Under the pieces are notes generated by a model that saw only the letters and a list, made by a program, of their open reading frames with translations, was not told where the DNA came from and did not search any database. The position numbers were made by a program, and so were the translations under genes. From Ascaris suum (lineage: Eukaryota > Nematoda > Chromadorea > Rhabditida > Ascarididae), in contig CM024181.1 of NCBI GenBank assembly GCA_013433145.1, forward strand, positions 2,418,001 to 2,482,000: a stretch of DNA of 64,000 nt, in the 5' to 3' direction. Below, in pieces: positions 11,717-26,700 of this stretch (position 1 is the first letter of the stretch; the number at the start of each line of letters is the position of its first letter).

Positions 11717-14700
11717 GTTAGTATTTTACTATTGCAAACGTTTTTTATTCTTCGTCTTTTCTAAAAATTCAAATGATCTGACGGTTTTTAAGGTGCTACT
11801 GTCGTAGAATACTTGAACACAATTTTATTGACATTAGTTTGTCCATACATTCATTGCTCGCCTCCCCTTCCATATCCCCTCTCTCTGCACCCCTCCCCGC
11901 TAATAGTAATTGATGACCTGTTTTGATAAACCGATCAACGAGTTTTCGATATTCTCGTCTTTATAAGGGAATCGAGGTTGTGAAATCGTAAGATCCAAAT
12001 TACACAGCCGTAGATTTATCCTCTTTGACATCTCCGCCGCCCCCCCCCCCCTCCCTGCTTCCAGGCTGCCTCAGAAAACAGAAATGAGTCATTCATTTCA
12101 CATGAAAAACATCAGGAGAAAATCTACATCAGCAATGATAGCAAGCAAATTAATAAACAAACAAAAAAAAACCACACAGTGGTCACACTACAAATTGCAA
12201 TAAAGTAGTATGTAGTTTACTGGCGCGATGCAAACTGAACGAGGACATGCAATGCTTTCATATCAACCCCTTCTTCTTTCTTCTAGACGATGGTCTCGTC
12301 ATTTTCCTCCAATAGATGGCGATTTCTGATTTTTTTTTGTAATTTCAGGTATGACATTAAACGGAGCGGTTACATCATTGTGACGAGTAGTATCGATGAC
12401 GCCGAAGTTTTGAATCCCACAACAATACGGGCTGCGATACAACTATGGAGTATCGTGCAGTCACTAACGGTCAACGATCGTAATGACCAACATATCACCT
12501 ATCCGTCAATATGTGTCAAATTCCCAATGCCACCTGAATTCATCGATGCTCTTCATGCGTTTTTCGCCACCAATACATCGACGTAAGTCTCTTTTCTTTG
12601 GGTTTGCGTGTATTTTTTCGAGATGTAAACCCCTTTGAGAATGGAAGGGAATTCATCTTATTTGCTTCAAAGTTTATAAGCATTTACAATCTGACAATAA
12701 AATTCGATATTTTGAATACCGCATATCTCAGTTAGTTTATTTGATATGAATCAATTATACTATTATATAGCGTTAATAATATCGCAATAAATTGTCGGTA
12801 GTTTTTTTTAAAGGCATGAAATTTAGAGAAATATTTGTTCGTCTCTTTGAGGTATGCTTATTGCTTTAGATTTTTATAGGTTCTTCTGAGTAAGATCGCA
12901 ATTATGGGAAGGCGCCATAGCTGATTCTAACTCAGAACCATGCCTATATAAACCTATGCTTTTTTTTATTGCAATATATGCGTGTATTTTCTAAAGCGGT
13001 TAGGCAATAAAGGCTTCTATTTTTTTTCATTTGTTATCATGTTATTTTTATTTTATATAAATATAGTCTCGTTGAAATACATCCTCAAGGTTTTATTATC
13101 AAAAGCAAAATGAAACCTTACTAGTGATAATCAGTCAATTTTATCAGTAGGTAATATATAGCACTTCTTTATTTGTTATTGCAGCCCTGAGCAAATGTGT
13201 GTATCGAATCCATTTGTGGAGGCGTTCAAATTTATTCTCCTCAATGAAAATACCATGCTGAATCGTTCGATTGATCGATTATCACTCACACAGATCAGCG
13301 ATATTATTTCGGTGAATTCAGTGGGTTTCGCTAATCTCCTAGGCGGCGTAACACTTGACGATCATAGACGGATTGCAGGTAAGCTTATGGATTGCTAATA
13401 AAAATAGAGATTGGTTTCGCTAATCTCTAATCACTAATATGAAAAGACCTGGACTTTCTTGTCAAGATTTCTTAACTTAAGCGGTTTAGTCGTCATAATG
13501 GTTGAAAAGACTTGATTGTGGATGTGAATATTTCGATTGTGAGGGAAACCAATAAAATGTGCTGCGAAAGGTAAATAAAACTACCTTTAGTATTTTTTAT
13601 TGCAAGAATCTTCTATGGATAAGTTTTTCAAGAGTTGGAGCATTTTTTATCGGCCATATCTGAGCAAAAAGGGAAGGAGATTCCGGCTCCATGACCCCGA
13701 CCTGTTCCATTTTTTCTAATTCTCTGATTTTTTTTTCATCATCAGAGTAGCCTTGGTCAGTTTGCTGTAGATCGCTTGCAATTACGCTTTTGCTTTCGTT
13801 AAAGAAATTATCTTTTTGCTCAATTTTTATCTCGTAGAAGAAAAATTAATCATCAGTGAATAATAATGGTGATTATGGAAGTCATGACCTTAGGCTATTT
13901 ATTTTTTATTCCCAAAATTGCGAGTTTTTGTTTGTAACAATGATAGGAAGATGTTCATAGAAGTTATTATTCCTTCAGGCGCTAAGGCGATGATGTTGCC
14001 CTATGCGCTTCGCCATTCCACCGAGGCGGAAGATCGAATTGCTGAAAAATGGGAGTTAAAGCTGGCGGATTATCTTCACGAATATGAATCTCCAAGTATT
14101 CATGTCTCTTGGTGGACCTATGAAACCCTCGCTTCCGAAAGCGCTAGAGATCGTGAACAACTCAAAAGGTTCGATGTTTTTTATTCTGCACCAGTTGCTT
14201 TGACGGCCCAATTTTTGCGATGAAAATATCTATCTGTGGAGGTGATTTAAATTATTGACCATAGAATCGGGGGACGATAGAAATGAGTACACGATTTTAC
14301 AAAATGGATAAAAAATCCTTGTGGGGAATTGACACAAACCTTAAAAAATCCGATTCTAGAAGCTTTTATGCTTACTCGATTCATCGGCGTTCTCATCTTC
14401 AGGTTATTTCAGTCTTTTATGTTTGATTTACTCATATTTTTATCTTCATGACATACGCTAAACTGGAAACGTATCACCCTGGAAACTGCTTTTTTAAGGG
14501 ATTGTATTTTTCGAGCATTATCGCGTGTGGCTCCATTGTGACTGCATTCTTGCTAGTCTGATTAAAGCAGGTTTTGGCTAGTATAAGTAAGAGAGTGGGG
14601 GAGGGTGGGGACAGGGAGATGGGTAGTGTTTGATGAATAGTAGTTGAATAACAACTATTTCATAGTTTAGATTGAGTGATACGTTATGCGTTTAGCTGTT

Positions 14701-17700
14701 GTGAAGAAAGTGAATATTTTATTAGCAAGTGGTCTGCTATTGAAAACCTAGTGCTATAGAGCCACCTTTACTATAATCGAGGAGCCTTTAGCCATAAGTG
14801 GGACGAAGAACACGGTTTACTGAACGCTCGTTCTTGCTTTCGAGATCGGCTTACTCGATGAGAGCACGTTAGAAGATCTCAAAGGAATTTTCTATGGATA
14901 TTACTGTGATTTCCGCGATAATGAATAAATAGGCGGTATTTTAAGAGTACTTTGAAAGAAGGTATTACCAGGTGGGAAAAAGACGAAGAAAACGAATGAA
15001 TATGATGACGCACAAGGCATCAATGTTGGGAATTCTTATGTAGCCCTGTGGGAATGACAGAGGGCATTAAGTTACCTTCAGAGGTTTAGCAAAGTATCCC
15101 AGTTGTTTAAGTGGAAACGTGTAGACTCGCATCTAAAAGAGTTTCGGGTAAGAAATTTCATACCTCTTACACCACGTTGTCAGCAACCTTTGAGGCGAGC
15201 ACTGCATATGGGAGATTATATTACAGGATGCTATTGCCATGTTTCATTGCGATATCGCTATATACGGTGATATGTTGCTGTGTCGCATCATCGGTTCGAT
15301 CAAGGCCTTGGCTTGGCTTGGGTGGTGTGCTAAGTGCTGCAATGGCTATTATCAGTGCTGTTGGGCTATTGTTGCTTTGCGGGTATAATATGACTAGTGT
15401 GGCATGCTCTATGCCTTTCATTATTTTCTGTAAGTTTTCATTGTTGACTCACCTTATCCTTCATATGAGAACGTTAAAGAGATAAGAAAAGAGGAGTAAT
15501 CGAACGTAGATGTCAGGTTATTTAATGAACGAAAGTAACTGTTAGGAAAAAAAAGCCAGGAAGCAAGAAGTGCGAAGGATGTTCTCCACGATCACTTAGC
15601 TGTTGTTAAAAACTACGGTTCTTATCATATTTTCCTTCATTAGATGAATATAAATCCTACTATTAGAGATGAAAGTTGTACCTCCACCTACATGAAGGGA
15701 AATATGATAAGAATCATAGTTTTTAACACAGCAGAATCATCGCCAAGAATTCAATAGTCCACAATAGCCGGCTTTTCTTCCAACGTAAACGTTGTGTTTA
15801 TGCGCTGTTAGTGGCTTTAGACGTTTTTTTCTCCATACATATTCTTGCTGTACATTTGCACCCCTTTTATATTTGGTGTTGCTATAGCCTATCATAGTTT
15901 TATTGAGACGAATAATTTCCTCTGTAGTAGACTTATTTAAAGTGGTGTGATATACAAAATTAGACTTTTAGAAATCAGAACCGACGAAAATTGTGGATGA
16001 ATATTCGATTTTGAAATCTCAGGTGAAATATCTTCAGTGAATTGCTCATCCCCTCATCGCCATCCTCCTCATACAAAACTTTTTTCATAACAGTTTGAGG
16101 TAGTAAATAACATGTACTTTATTAAAAGATATGCAAAATTTTTCATCGAGTTAATGGATCACACATCTCTGGTGAAAGGAGCATTTGTGGCATAGGGAGG
16201 GGCGTCTGTTCAGAGAGGGTTTATAAATGTGACAATACGGCGCAACCATTTAAAACAAACGGAATTGCCAACAGACTTTTGTTCCATTCGTAAAAAGATA
16301 TAGATTTTGCGCATTGTGTTGACAATACACACAATTTGGTGCATTCACTTCCCTATTGCACACTAATGCATGACAAACAACTCGAAAGTCATTCGATAAG
16401 GAAGTGAAATTGTATAGCGCTTCTAAGCGACTCAAAAATCTTTCAAATCGCAACGACTGTTTTTAAAAAATATCAGATCAGTAAAATGTTGCTCAGAAGT
16501 CAATGTTTTTTGGTTCTGCGCAATTTATATTGACTCATTTATTATTGAAAACGTCTTTATGGAAGTGTTTAGTGGAAAGTTATTTGTGCTGTTTACAATT
16601 TTAAAAAAAAGTACCAATTTTCTGGGAAAGAATTGTTGAACAAAGAAATTTGAGTAAGCGATAGTCAGGTACGGGAATTGTTGTGGAATTTTTTTGCCTT
16701 CTATTAAATTTCTATGGTCATATTATAAAAAAAAGACTATCGGAGACATTTGTTGTAAGCATATTTGGAACGTGCTAAGGATGGTTTTTTAGCATTCGCA
16801 TATCACATGTTTCATTTTATGTGGCTTTTTCAACTCTTCAAAAATATTTCTTTATAAGTCTTAAATTCATGAGGGAATTCTACTTTTATGAGGTAATATA
16901 TGGTGGAAAGGTAATGTCTAGGAAGTTCTAGGAAGTAAGTGATAAGAATTAACAAGTAAGAATAAGCGGGCGTAAAAAGAGTGTTTTACAATTGTAAGAT
17001 TAACGCGAATACTTGACAGAGTAAATTTAAGCATGAAACACCTGCTTCATTGTAACCTATGTTTTGCGTGCATATTTACTAGTTACCTCGTAGTTTGTGG
17101 TTATTTTGAAGCGATTTTTGTATCTACTGATTTTATTGGAACTTATACAAAATACTCTAAGTGTACTGTGATTAACAAATTTCTTACTTATTAATTTAAT
17201 CAGTAATTATGAGCAAATGTCTCTTCAAGTCGCTTCCACTTCCGCCCAGGAGAAGTAGTAAGGTGGTATAAACGTATCGCAATATACATAAGAGTAACAG
17301 ATAGTTAAATTCAAATAGGGTAGGATATTTTCATGCGTGAACTATTGGAAGAAACGCATTGAAAATTGTTTTCAAAACGTTGTTTACATTTGCTATACTG
17401 CACAACATTAGATGTTGGCAATTCGGCTTAGTGATTTTCTCGTCGTTGTTCATTTCCTCTTGTGGTTATACTATTCGGCGTATAGTTTAGTTATTAATTG
17501 CCGCTAGTTTTCACTAAGAACACCTAAGCAATACTCTCAATGAGAAAGGATTTATGTACAAATATAAAGCAACATTTCAAATATATATATTTTATTTGTT
17601 TATAATTTCTGAAGATATATTGAAATTTTTACAAGAAGTTTTTTATATTTTTATAAATTCAATAAAAATTTTTATACAGAAAAAAGTTTCAATCTTTCAA

Positions 17701-20700
17701 AATATTCATTTATTTACGAAAAAAAGAATAATATAGAGGGAAAAGCAGTTTTAAATAAGCTATTGTTTTGATAGAAGTCATTAATTTTAAAACGTTTGAA
17801 ATGAAAGCGCTTTTTTTTTTAAACTCAATTATCGTTCGGATGAAGCCAGATATAGAGGATTGAAGGATTTTCCAGATTTCTCAAGGAATACCCATAGTTC
17901 CGGATAACAGCTTATTGATCAACTTTTTGAGAGTATTAGATGGTTAGTGAGCATAAGGTTATATTGTGGATCATTGTTAACAATTTTATTCACTTCCAGT
18001 TTCTTTCTCGTTATGATAATAAAACGCTCATGTATATGTCGTAACTGTAATTTTATGTACAGAAATTTAATATGCACAAAATTGAAGATGTTGAGAGTAA
18101 TTGTGGTGGTTTTGTTGGTTAGGTTATGAGACCAAAATCCCGTGTTTGTGATCGACGATTCAAATCCCATCTCTGACCGATTGCGTTTATAAACGTTTCA
18201 TAGCATTCAGAATTTGATCATACTTTAACTTTGATAAGCTGATACGATAGAATCTAGAATTCAATCATAATTTCTCGCTGTCCTTAAGTTGTTGAACGAC
18301 AAAAGCAGAAGTACTTTTGCCCCATTGATATGAACTTTCAGCTGTTGGTGTTGATAACGTATTTATACTACTATCTGCATGGAGGTCAACAAACGTCGGC
18401 GGAACACTAGAACGACGTATGATGGATACATTCTCGGATGCGGCAGTCTCTATAACCGCTACCTCGATGACCGATCTTATTTCCTTTGCAGTCGGTTGTA
18501 TGGCACCGTTCCCGTCTGTTCAAGTTGGAAAATTTCTATGTGAAATGAAATTTGCTTTAATTTTTTTAAAGTTGGTATACGAGCTTCGAGAATTATCTAC
18601 TCATAATTTTTCCATTTGTAAGTAGGTGAAGATAAGTTGTGATCCAACAATATTACTGGAGAGACTATTCCTATAAGTTGTCTCATTGCTAGTTGTTGCT
18701 ATATATGAGATGGAGAATAACTAATTGTCCATTGGGAATAAGGTCGAATTTATGTTAGGAAATTGGTCCTTTTCGTTCTTTATGCTCTTAAACTACCATA
18801 TCCGCTGAATGGATGGCAAATCTCCCTGGTGATTTCATTGATTGAGGTCATCGAAAAGAAGGGAAATTCCTGTTTTTTTCTTTCTAGAGCGTTTGCTAAA
18901 AGTTCTTCCGAAGTAAATTCTAAATGAATCTTTTTTCTTCCTTTTTGCTTTATTGTTGATATTTGATAGATGATGGCGGGAATTTTTTTGAAAGTTTCTG
19001 CTCCCTTCCACCTTTCCCGGGGGAATTTTCTCCCCTCATTGAAGGGTTTTGAAATTTCCGGTGCCCTCTTACCTGCCAACTGAAAAGAGCGGTGTACTTT
19101 TAGCGAGAAAGCTGCATTGTTTGCAATATCTGCGACTATATTTATTTAAAAATGCTGTGTAGTTACACAGTGGAATGTGAGTTATTACTGAGAAGCGATA
19201 CAGAAAAGAAATAGAAGATGTTTTCCTTTGTGAAACACTGAAGCTATAAATGAGCTTAAGTATAAAAGCCTTTCGTTTAAATTTTGCATTTGAAATTGCC
19301 TTCCAAAGAATTTTCTGAAACTACTAAACTCTCCTAAACTATAAATCGCCAAATTTTGCCGCATATTTAGTTCAATTTTTGGGAATCTTTTTATCTTTAT
19401 TCTATTGTAAATGAGTGATGAACTTTCAGATGTTTTGCGTCTATGCAGTTACAGCGGTTTTGTTTACATATATCTATCAGTTGACCTTTTTTGCAGGTTA
19501 GAATCCATTTAAATGTTGGCGAAAGTAATTCCATCTATGAATAATGAAAAAATAAAATTGAACGAATAAATCACCTTTTTGTTTTTATTTATTTTTAACA
19601 CTTTCCTCCTCCTCTTTTTCCCCTCCCCCTCTCTCGTTTATTACAATTACTCAATGGTTCCTTGCATATCACATCAGTGCTGTAGACGTTGTATAAAAGA
19701 AAGAAATCAATAAGAGCTAGCAGTTGTTTGCGTTCAACTAACATTTCATTATGAGGACCATTTAAGTATCGACTTAATTTTATCTTACTTTTAATGGATA
19801 ACCAAAGTATGGGCAATTTCAGTAATCGAGGCAGGGGGATATCGATTTAAGGTTTTATAGATAATAGATAAGATAATGAAAAAAAAAAAGAATTTGTGGG
19901 CGCAATCGAATCGAATGTTTATTGCATTTACTGCAGTTCAACTTTTATGAGAGAAAATTCCCTCCACAAATGCATGTAGTTTTCGTCGTTCTTTTCCATA
20001 GTTTCTCACAAATCGGGCATTTTCCATTCATTATATTTACTTTGCTGCTATATATTGTAATTTCTCATTAATTTGTGTTTTCTTTCTTTTGCAATTTCTT
20101 TTCTCTTATTGCAATTTATATAGCAACTTATATTTCATTTTGCAGCATAAACCGATAAGAGATTGCAGCTCATTTCCTTTGAAACTTTTTGCAATTTATG
20201 TGCAATGTATGCATCTTGCAATACACATTGATGTGTCAGAGTTTTTGCTCTTTCCAACGTATTATAGTTTCCCTATTGTTTGAGTTTATTTAGCTATTTT
20301 GCAGCATCTTTGAAATTCGTTGTCACATTTGTTTATTAAATGCTTTGCTAAATTTCTCAAAATTGTTGCACACTGTATATATTACAGGAATAATGGTACT
20401 CACAGGCAAAAGGGAAGTAGATGGCCGTCATTGCCTAACATTTTTGATAATCAAAAAGCGTTCAGTCGATCACTTCGTTAGGACAGCACCTGTGAACAAA
20501 TTGGGTGAGTTCATTTATTAGACATCGTTATTGTTATCAATTATCATTTGTAACTGTTAGCAATTATTATTACTATTTACTATCACTATTACCCGTTACT
20601 ATTATTACTATCGATCATTATTATTAATTATTACTGATATTTATTATCAGTAATTACTGTTATTTAATATTATCATTTACTGCCGTTAATAGTTCTTATC

Positions 20701-23700
20701 ATTTAACGTCATTAACTATTATTCTTATTAATTTTTATTATCAGGTATCATTATTGTTTATCATTGTTATCAAAGTTATGTTATTATAGATTTGATAACA
20801 GTTATAATTTTCATTGTCACCATTATTATAGTTATTCTCATTATTATTGTTGTTATCATTTCTTATCATTGCTTATTACCACCTCTTCTTAGAAATGAAA
20901 GCCTCGTGAATTCTTTGACAATTAGCGAAATGTTGTGGAATATTAAAAAGTCATGGAAATATTCCATACAAAAAAAAAAATATTGCGCCAAATTTATTGA
21001 AATCGTTTTTGGAAACGGAAAATCGCTATAATTGAACAAATTACTCCGCAAAAAAATAACGAGGAATTAATGGCAATCAACGATCAGTTTTGATTATGAA
21101 AGCATATCATGGTTATGTTTTCGGTTTTTTTTTTTGGTTGCCATCATATCGTCGATTCTTTTTTTGCAGCTCATAGTATCGATTTTCATTCAGTTGAACG
21201 CTTTGCAAGGGATTATTTCGATAAGATGGATTACGGAAAGGAAGAAAGTTGGACGAGGAATCATATGATGGCAAAATTCTTTCGAACAACCTATTCTGAT
21301 GCATTATTGCAACCGATTTTTCGTGTGGCAATAATCATTACCTTCATCGCTTATATTGTGAGTTCTTTTCACTATTATGAAATAAACTTTTTTACCCAGA
21401 TGGAAAATTTACTCATGCTTAATTTTTCGCATTAAGTTTTAAGGAATTTTCCTATCCCGGAAAAATAAAGTTTCATATGGAAATTGAAAATAGATAAGCA
21501 GTTAAATGGAAATGAAAATTAATAAGCAGTTAAATGGAAATCTAGTTTAAATGGGAGACAAAAACAGGAAATTTTTAAAAATATATGGAAAAGTTTCGCA
21601 ACTGTGAGTGGTAAAATCCTAAGGAAGGGCTTTCCATGAGCAACATTTTAGTGAAGGTGTCCATTTATTCTGGCCAGTCTTGTGGCCACGCAATGACAAT
21701 ACAAAAATCGAAGAACGTCTGGTTGTAAATTGGTGAGGAGAAGGAGGAAGTTCACCGTACCTGAGGCATAAATTGACGTTTATCTCTCTAATGGACTTAC
21801 CACTAAATCGAGTGATAAAATCGAAGACAAGAGAACGATTCTTTTATTACCGCAAATAGATAACTTATGCCATTCAAGTACCACTACTCGAAGAAGTGGT
21901 GTGGATTCCTCGCTCGCTTTCACTTATCATGAATCCGTCTAATATTTAACACATAAAGTGAATTGATTATTTGCGAAGAGAAAATTTTCAAAGATATCGC
22001 TGCAAAAATGAGCGAAAATAGTTATTTTACTTGCTTCTTTTGGAACAAAAAATGTCCGCGTTTTACGTTGAAGGCATTTTATGAAATTGATGATATTTCG
22101 AGTAATTTCATTTCGTGATTTAATGGTATTAGATCACATTGTGAAGAAGAACTACATTTAGTTGAAATGAAAGAGTTCCTTCCTTTCGAAAGAATGTTTG
22201 GCGATAAATTCGTATATCTGAAGAGCGAAATGAGTCGGGCTCAAATTCGGTTCGTTTTTCCTCAAATAAAAACCGTCCACCGGAAAAAAGAGTATTAAAA
22301 GTACCTGTTCAAAAATTTCTTTTGCTAGAGAAATATTAAACGCTCATATCTTCTAATTTTTTTTCTGCAGGCTCATGAATAGAACAATATTTGATGTCAG
22401 CAGCAATATAAGGTCAATAAATTATGGATTAGAACGTCTTTGGAATTGCTTGGCTTGGGCGCTTTCGATCCGCAGTTTTCGAAATTGTTTAATTCATACG
22501 GAACATAATAATTGTTGTCACAGTCAACACCTTTAATTTCTTCAAAGATGTGATGTTATTTTGTTGATAATTCAGGGATTAGCAACTTGGGGTTGCGTCA
22601 ATGTCAAATTTGGACTCGAGCCTAACGATCTCCTACCTGATAATTCATATGGGAAACGAACATTACTGATCGCTGAAAAATATTTTTCTGGTTTGAGTTT
22701 CTTTAATTCTCTTCGAACATCGACGGTAAAATTCGTTAGCTATTTATGGCTATGTTTAGAGGTATCCATACCAAATAGTAATTATATTATATTAAGAGTG
22801 TGTTTGTTAGCTTAAGCAACAATAATATGCTAGATCTCATCCGTCTTGCTCCTTCGTCTATTTTTCTAGCTAATTATCGTTCACGATTTTATTGGCGCTT
22901 ATGCTTCATAGATATCAAGAATTGTATCTTATGTAATATTCCAACTGATTGCATCATTTCTTTCTTGACGTCGAGAAAATCAGATTAGAAAATTTAACGC
23001 GCCAACTGACATTAAATATAATAACATAAGTGAAGTCACAGTCATTGTGTGTGTTCTGCAGCTTGCATCGATAGGAATAATTGAGATGTCAAGGTACGAA
23101 ATAGTAGAAATATGGAGCACGATACAGCGGCTGGAAGATTGAAGATTTTGATATTTGATAGGAGTGAATATTTTTTCCCTTAGATCCTGGAATTTTATCC
23201 GAGAATAATTCATGATCTAGAAAATAATTCAAAGTTTTACGTTGTTCCGAATCTTATATTGATTATTAGGGTATCCTCACTACTGTGAATATTTGAAAAT
23301 ATGTTGGAATGCGTTTCACATTAGGCACTTAGAAATGAAAAATTCAAAAAAAAGAAAATTTTTCTACTCTGGAATTTTTCAACTTTCATCATTAGTGAAA
23401 TTTAGGTGATGGAAATTTTCTACACGTTTGGATGTATAATCTATCGACAACGAATTTCAAACATAGAAAAATATGGAAAGTGTTAGAAAAAGAGATCGCA
23501 CTCTATGAATATACCGAATTCACTGGATCGAGTGATTCATGGCAAGTGATTTGCTATTCGAAATATTTCATGAGATTTATTGCGCGAATGGTATTCATCG
23601 AAATGAAAAGTATATTCTTTCAATTAATGAAAGAATAGAGTATTATATCTATACTATAGGAAATTGCTCAATCAAAGCATTGTTGTTGTTTTCGAAGAGA

Positions 23701-26700
23701 TATAATCCAGGTTTTTTTTTTCGAATATAGAAGGCCACCATTGTTTTGATAAAATAGCATTGAGCAAAACAAAAGTTCTAATAGTATTTTGGGGTTGGAA
23801 AATTGAACTTTGACCTATGGAAGGTTTGGCAACTTCATAATTGTTATAAACCGTTTCTTTTTTTCTTTTTTTTTCTCAAGGGATTGAAGAATAGTGAATG
23901 CATCCCATCGCTAAGCTTTAAGCTGCAGCGAATAGCGTATCGTAATGCGCCAGTTCAAACCTAACTGAGATGGTGATGGTGACTCGAAATTTTATTGCTT
24001 TCGCTCATCTCTTCCTATCATGAACTTGTCGAAACCTCTGCTTAAACGTCGCTAAAGACATGCAAGATATGATGAAGAAATAATCAGTCTTGTGGGGGAA
24101 ATTATAGCCGCGTGCATTTGTGATGCAGTGTATTTTTGAATGAGAGGGTAGGGAGGGTACAATTGGCGAGAGCGAAGAATGCGTAATCGTTGTTTGTAAA
24201 TATGGACTGAATACGTGGTATCAGCTTTTCTTTTGAAAGCCGGAAGAAGAGATTTAGAACTTAAATTTCGGTGATTCGATAATCGATAATCTTGGTTTTT
24301 TTGATGGTCTATTAGTGCGCCATGGTGGAGACCTTCCCCTAGTTTTTGGTCTATATTTGCCGAATGCGATCATTTCGCCTTCTGTTACGGTTTTGTTATT
24401 GAGAGAACCAAACCCCTCATCTACTCAACAAAAAGTTATGAGAGAACGGAGTTTCGCATAGGTACGCTCCCTGGTGAGAGAAGGGGGTATTGCATGGGCA
24501 TGCTCCAGGCTTGCTGTGTGACTCTTCATTAACTAAGCTACGAGTTAATGTGTTGATTGGACACTTCACTTTCTGTGCATGACGATTGCTGTCAGTTATA
24601 AAACTAAATGACCAACTTTACTAACAAAAGCGAAACAATTTTTGTTGATAGTGGATAGGCATTCTCAATCCACTAAATGCTCGAAAGCTGTGATTTTCCC
24701 ATCGCACAAACACTACAGAGGACTGCATATTTTGCTCTTATCAATATAGGCAGCTTAATAACTCAGAAACAAGGAAAACAACACATACCTTATATCTGTG
24801 TTTATAAATCGCAGGACGTTTAGTGGGTGTCATTGTTCAGGGTGGATGTAAATTCGAATTGTGGAGGTGGGCCAGCAAAATCTGCTGTCTTTAGGATTAA
24901 ACATGAAATCGAAACGCATTTGAGGAAATATTCAGAATTTTGGAGGTGTCGACGGGTGGGGGGGGGGGGGTGGAGGGAGTGGAGAGGCTGGCTTATAAAC
25001 TTAATTTAGGAGTATATCTATTAAATTATTGTTGTTGTTTGCTTTGCAGGTTGCGTTCATTTACATCACTAATTCGGCAATCCGATCTGTTGATTACGTC
25101 GGAGAATTTTGTTTATATGCTGAGGAATCTTTTTCTATCACAAGCACAATACGCCAAATATAAGCGGTTGGTATTTCTCTGTTAAGCTAGCATTTATATA
25201 TGAAAATACTCTGGCGCAAACCGTGTTTGCTATATTTTATTAGCCAAAACAGCTAAGTAATCCTTGTTTGCCGTTCTCCTTTCTGTCTTAGTTGAAGAAG
25301 AAGTGCTGACGCTATTCTTAACTAAGCATCGAAATTTAGCGCTAGCAAACGTTAGCACGAGAATGTAGATCCTAAAATCGAGAGGGAATATCTTTCTGCT
25401 AATGTGTGAACTGGAATTGCCCATTGTACCCATTGGTTGTTTATATCATCTTTATACGAGCGATCACTTCCAACCATGTGGTAATTTCTGAGGAAATTTG
25501 CTGAATGATTACATAGCTCAATAATGCTTTCTAATTTTTATTTTTATTCTATTTTCTAGTTTTCTTCTCTCGTTGTATGGAATTTCTAATTTTTGTTCGT
25601 ACTTCATGGAAACGAATTTCTCGTTGAATTGCCGATTTGCTTATAAAAGTGAACCACAAGAAATTGAAAGATAAGAAGAAACAAAACCGAATAATGGAAA
25701 TGATGATGTCATAATACATGATGTCGGGCTTTTTAGTTAACTTCATGAGGATTTTAAGCCGGATATACCATAAAATTGCATATCCATATTTTGAAAATGT
25801 AAGGAGAAGTTGCTCCACTAGTGCTTATTCTTTTCTTTCGTTAATTTCTCAGTCTGAGGGAGAGGAGGCGAGGGGGAGAGGCGAAAGGAGTGGAAGAATT
25901 AGGAGAATTCCGATTTTATTTGTTATGAAGAAAATTGCTTTGACGTGGGCTATAATTCCTATTATTCGTAAGTAAGTTTAGTCGAGAGGTGAGGTTACAC
26001 CTCATCGATGCTAAGTTGATTCCACTATGAGTATTACATCATAAAACCGTATCACCGATCCGATGAAGTAATCTATGATAACGCGGTCGAGAATATATTT
26101 GAACGTAGTTATGCCTATATATTGCAAAAATTAGCCACGATAGCATTGCATGGAAATCATACGTTCAGATGGCTAGGCTCTAAAGATGTCCACTACGATA
26201 GTGACTGACGCTGTGATAAGCTTAAATCCAAAGCTGATGGTACCGTTGTGAGATAATTTCTAAGCAGTTATCGAGTGTATCCAAGTAACTGTCAGAAATA
26301 TCATCGAGTGGATAGATAGCGGATCCTTACGAGCGATTCTTGTGGTAACTATATGATTCGCCTGAGATCGTTAAGGATCTAGCGCAGTTTACAATTTGAA
26401 AACAACTGTGATATTTGAAACGAAGTTCACGAACTTGTAGTCATTAACTGCAGCTAAGTTTTACTGAAGACACCGAAATCCATGCTACATCTTATGAGTG
26501 GTACTATTATGTTAATTATTTTGCGTTTATTATCGGGGTAATTTATTTTAGAGATATTATTTTTGATAAGAGAGGAACAATGTTGGAGGCATCACGAGTA
26601 ACTGTGCAACTGCGATACGTTGGAGCACGAAATCAATCTCGAGCGATGCATCTCTTCAGGCGTCTTGCTGAGACGGCCGAGTTAAATACTGGTGTTTATG

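Larger units (their letters stand above)
15430..18341 (+). other. PTR intron 5 (2.9 kb), the longest in the gene
   Basis: No exon fits here in phase between PFIIF and SVGVDN. It holds a large inverted repeat (15588-15745) and a degenerate tRNA-like segment (about 18098-18180), listed separately; the rest is AT-rich with no open frame of note. Confidence 0.7.

Noticed and set aside
23000..23135. Frame with SRYEIVEIWSTIQRLE considered as PTR loop 2
   Set aside because: It resembled the family, but no splice path joins it in phase; 23406-23541 fits both phase and homology better.
24827..25009. Extra PTR exon just before exon 12
   Set aside because: Proposed to repair the frame between exons 11 and 12; the GC donor at 23542 repairs it without an extra exon and gives the expected SDSWLRSF.
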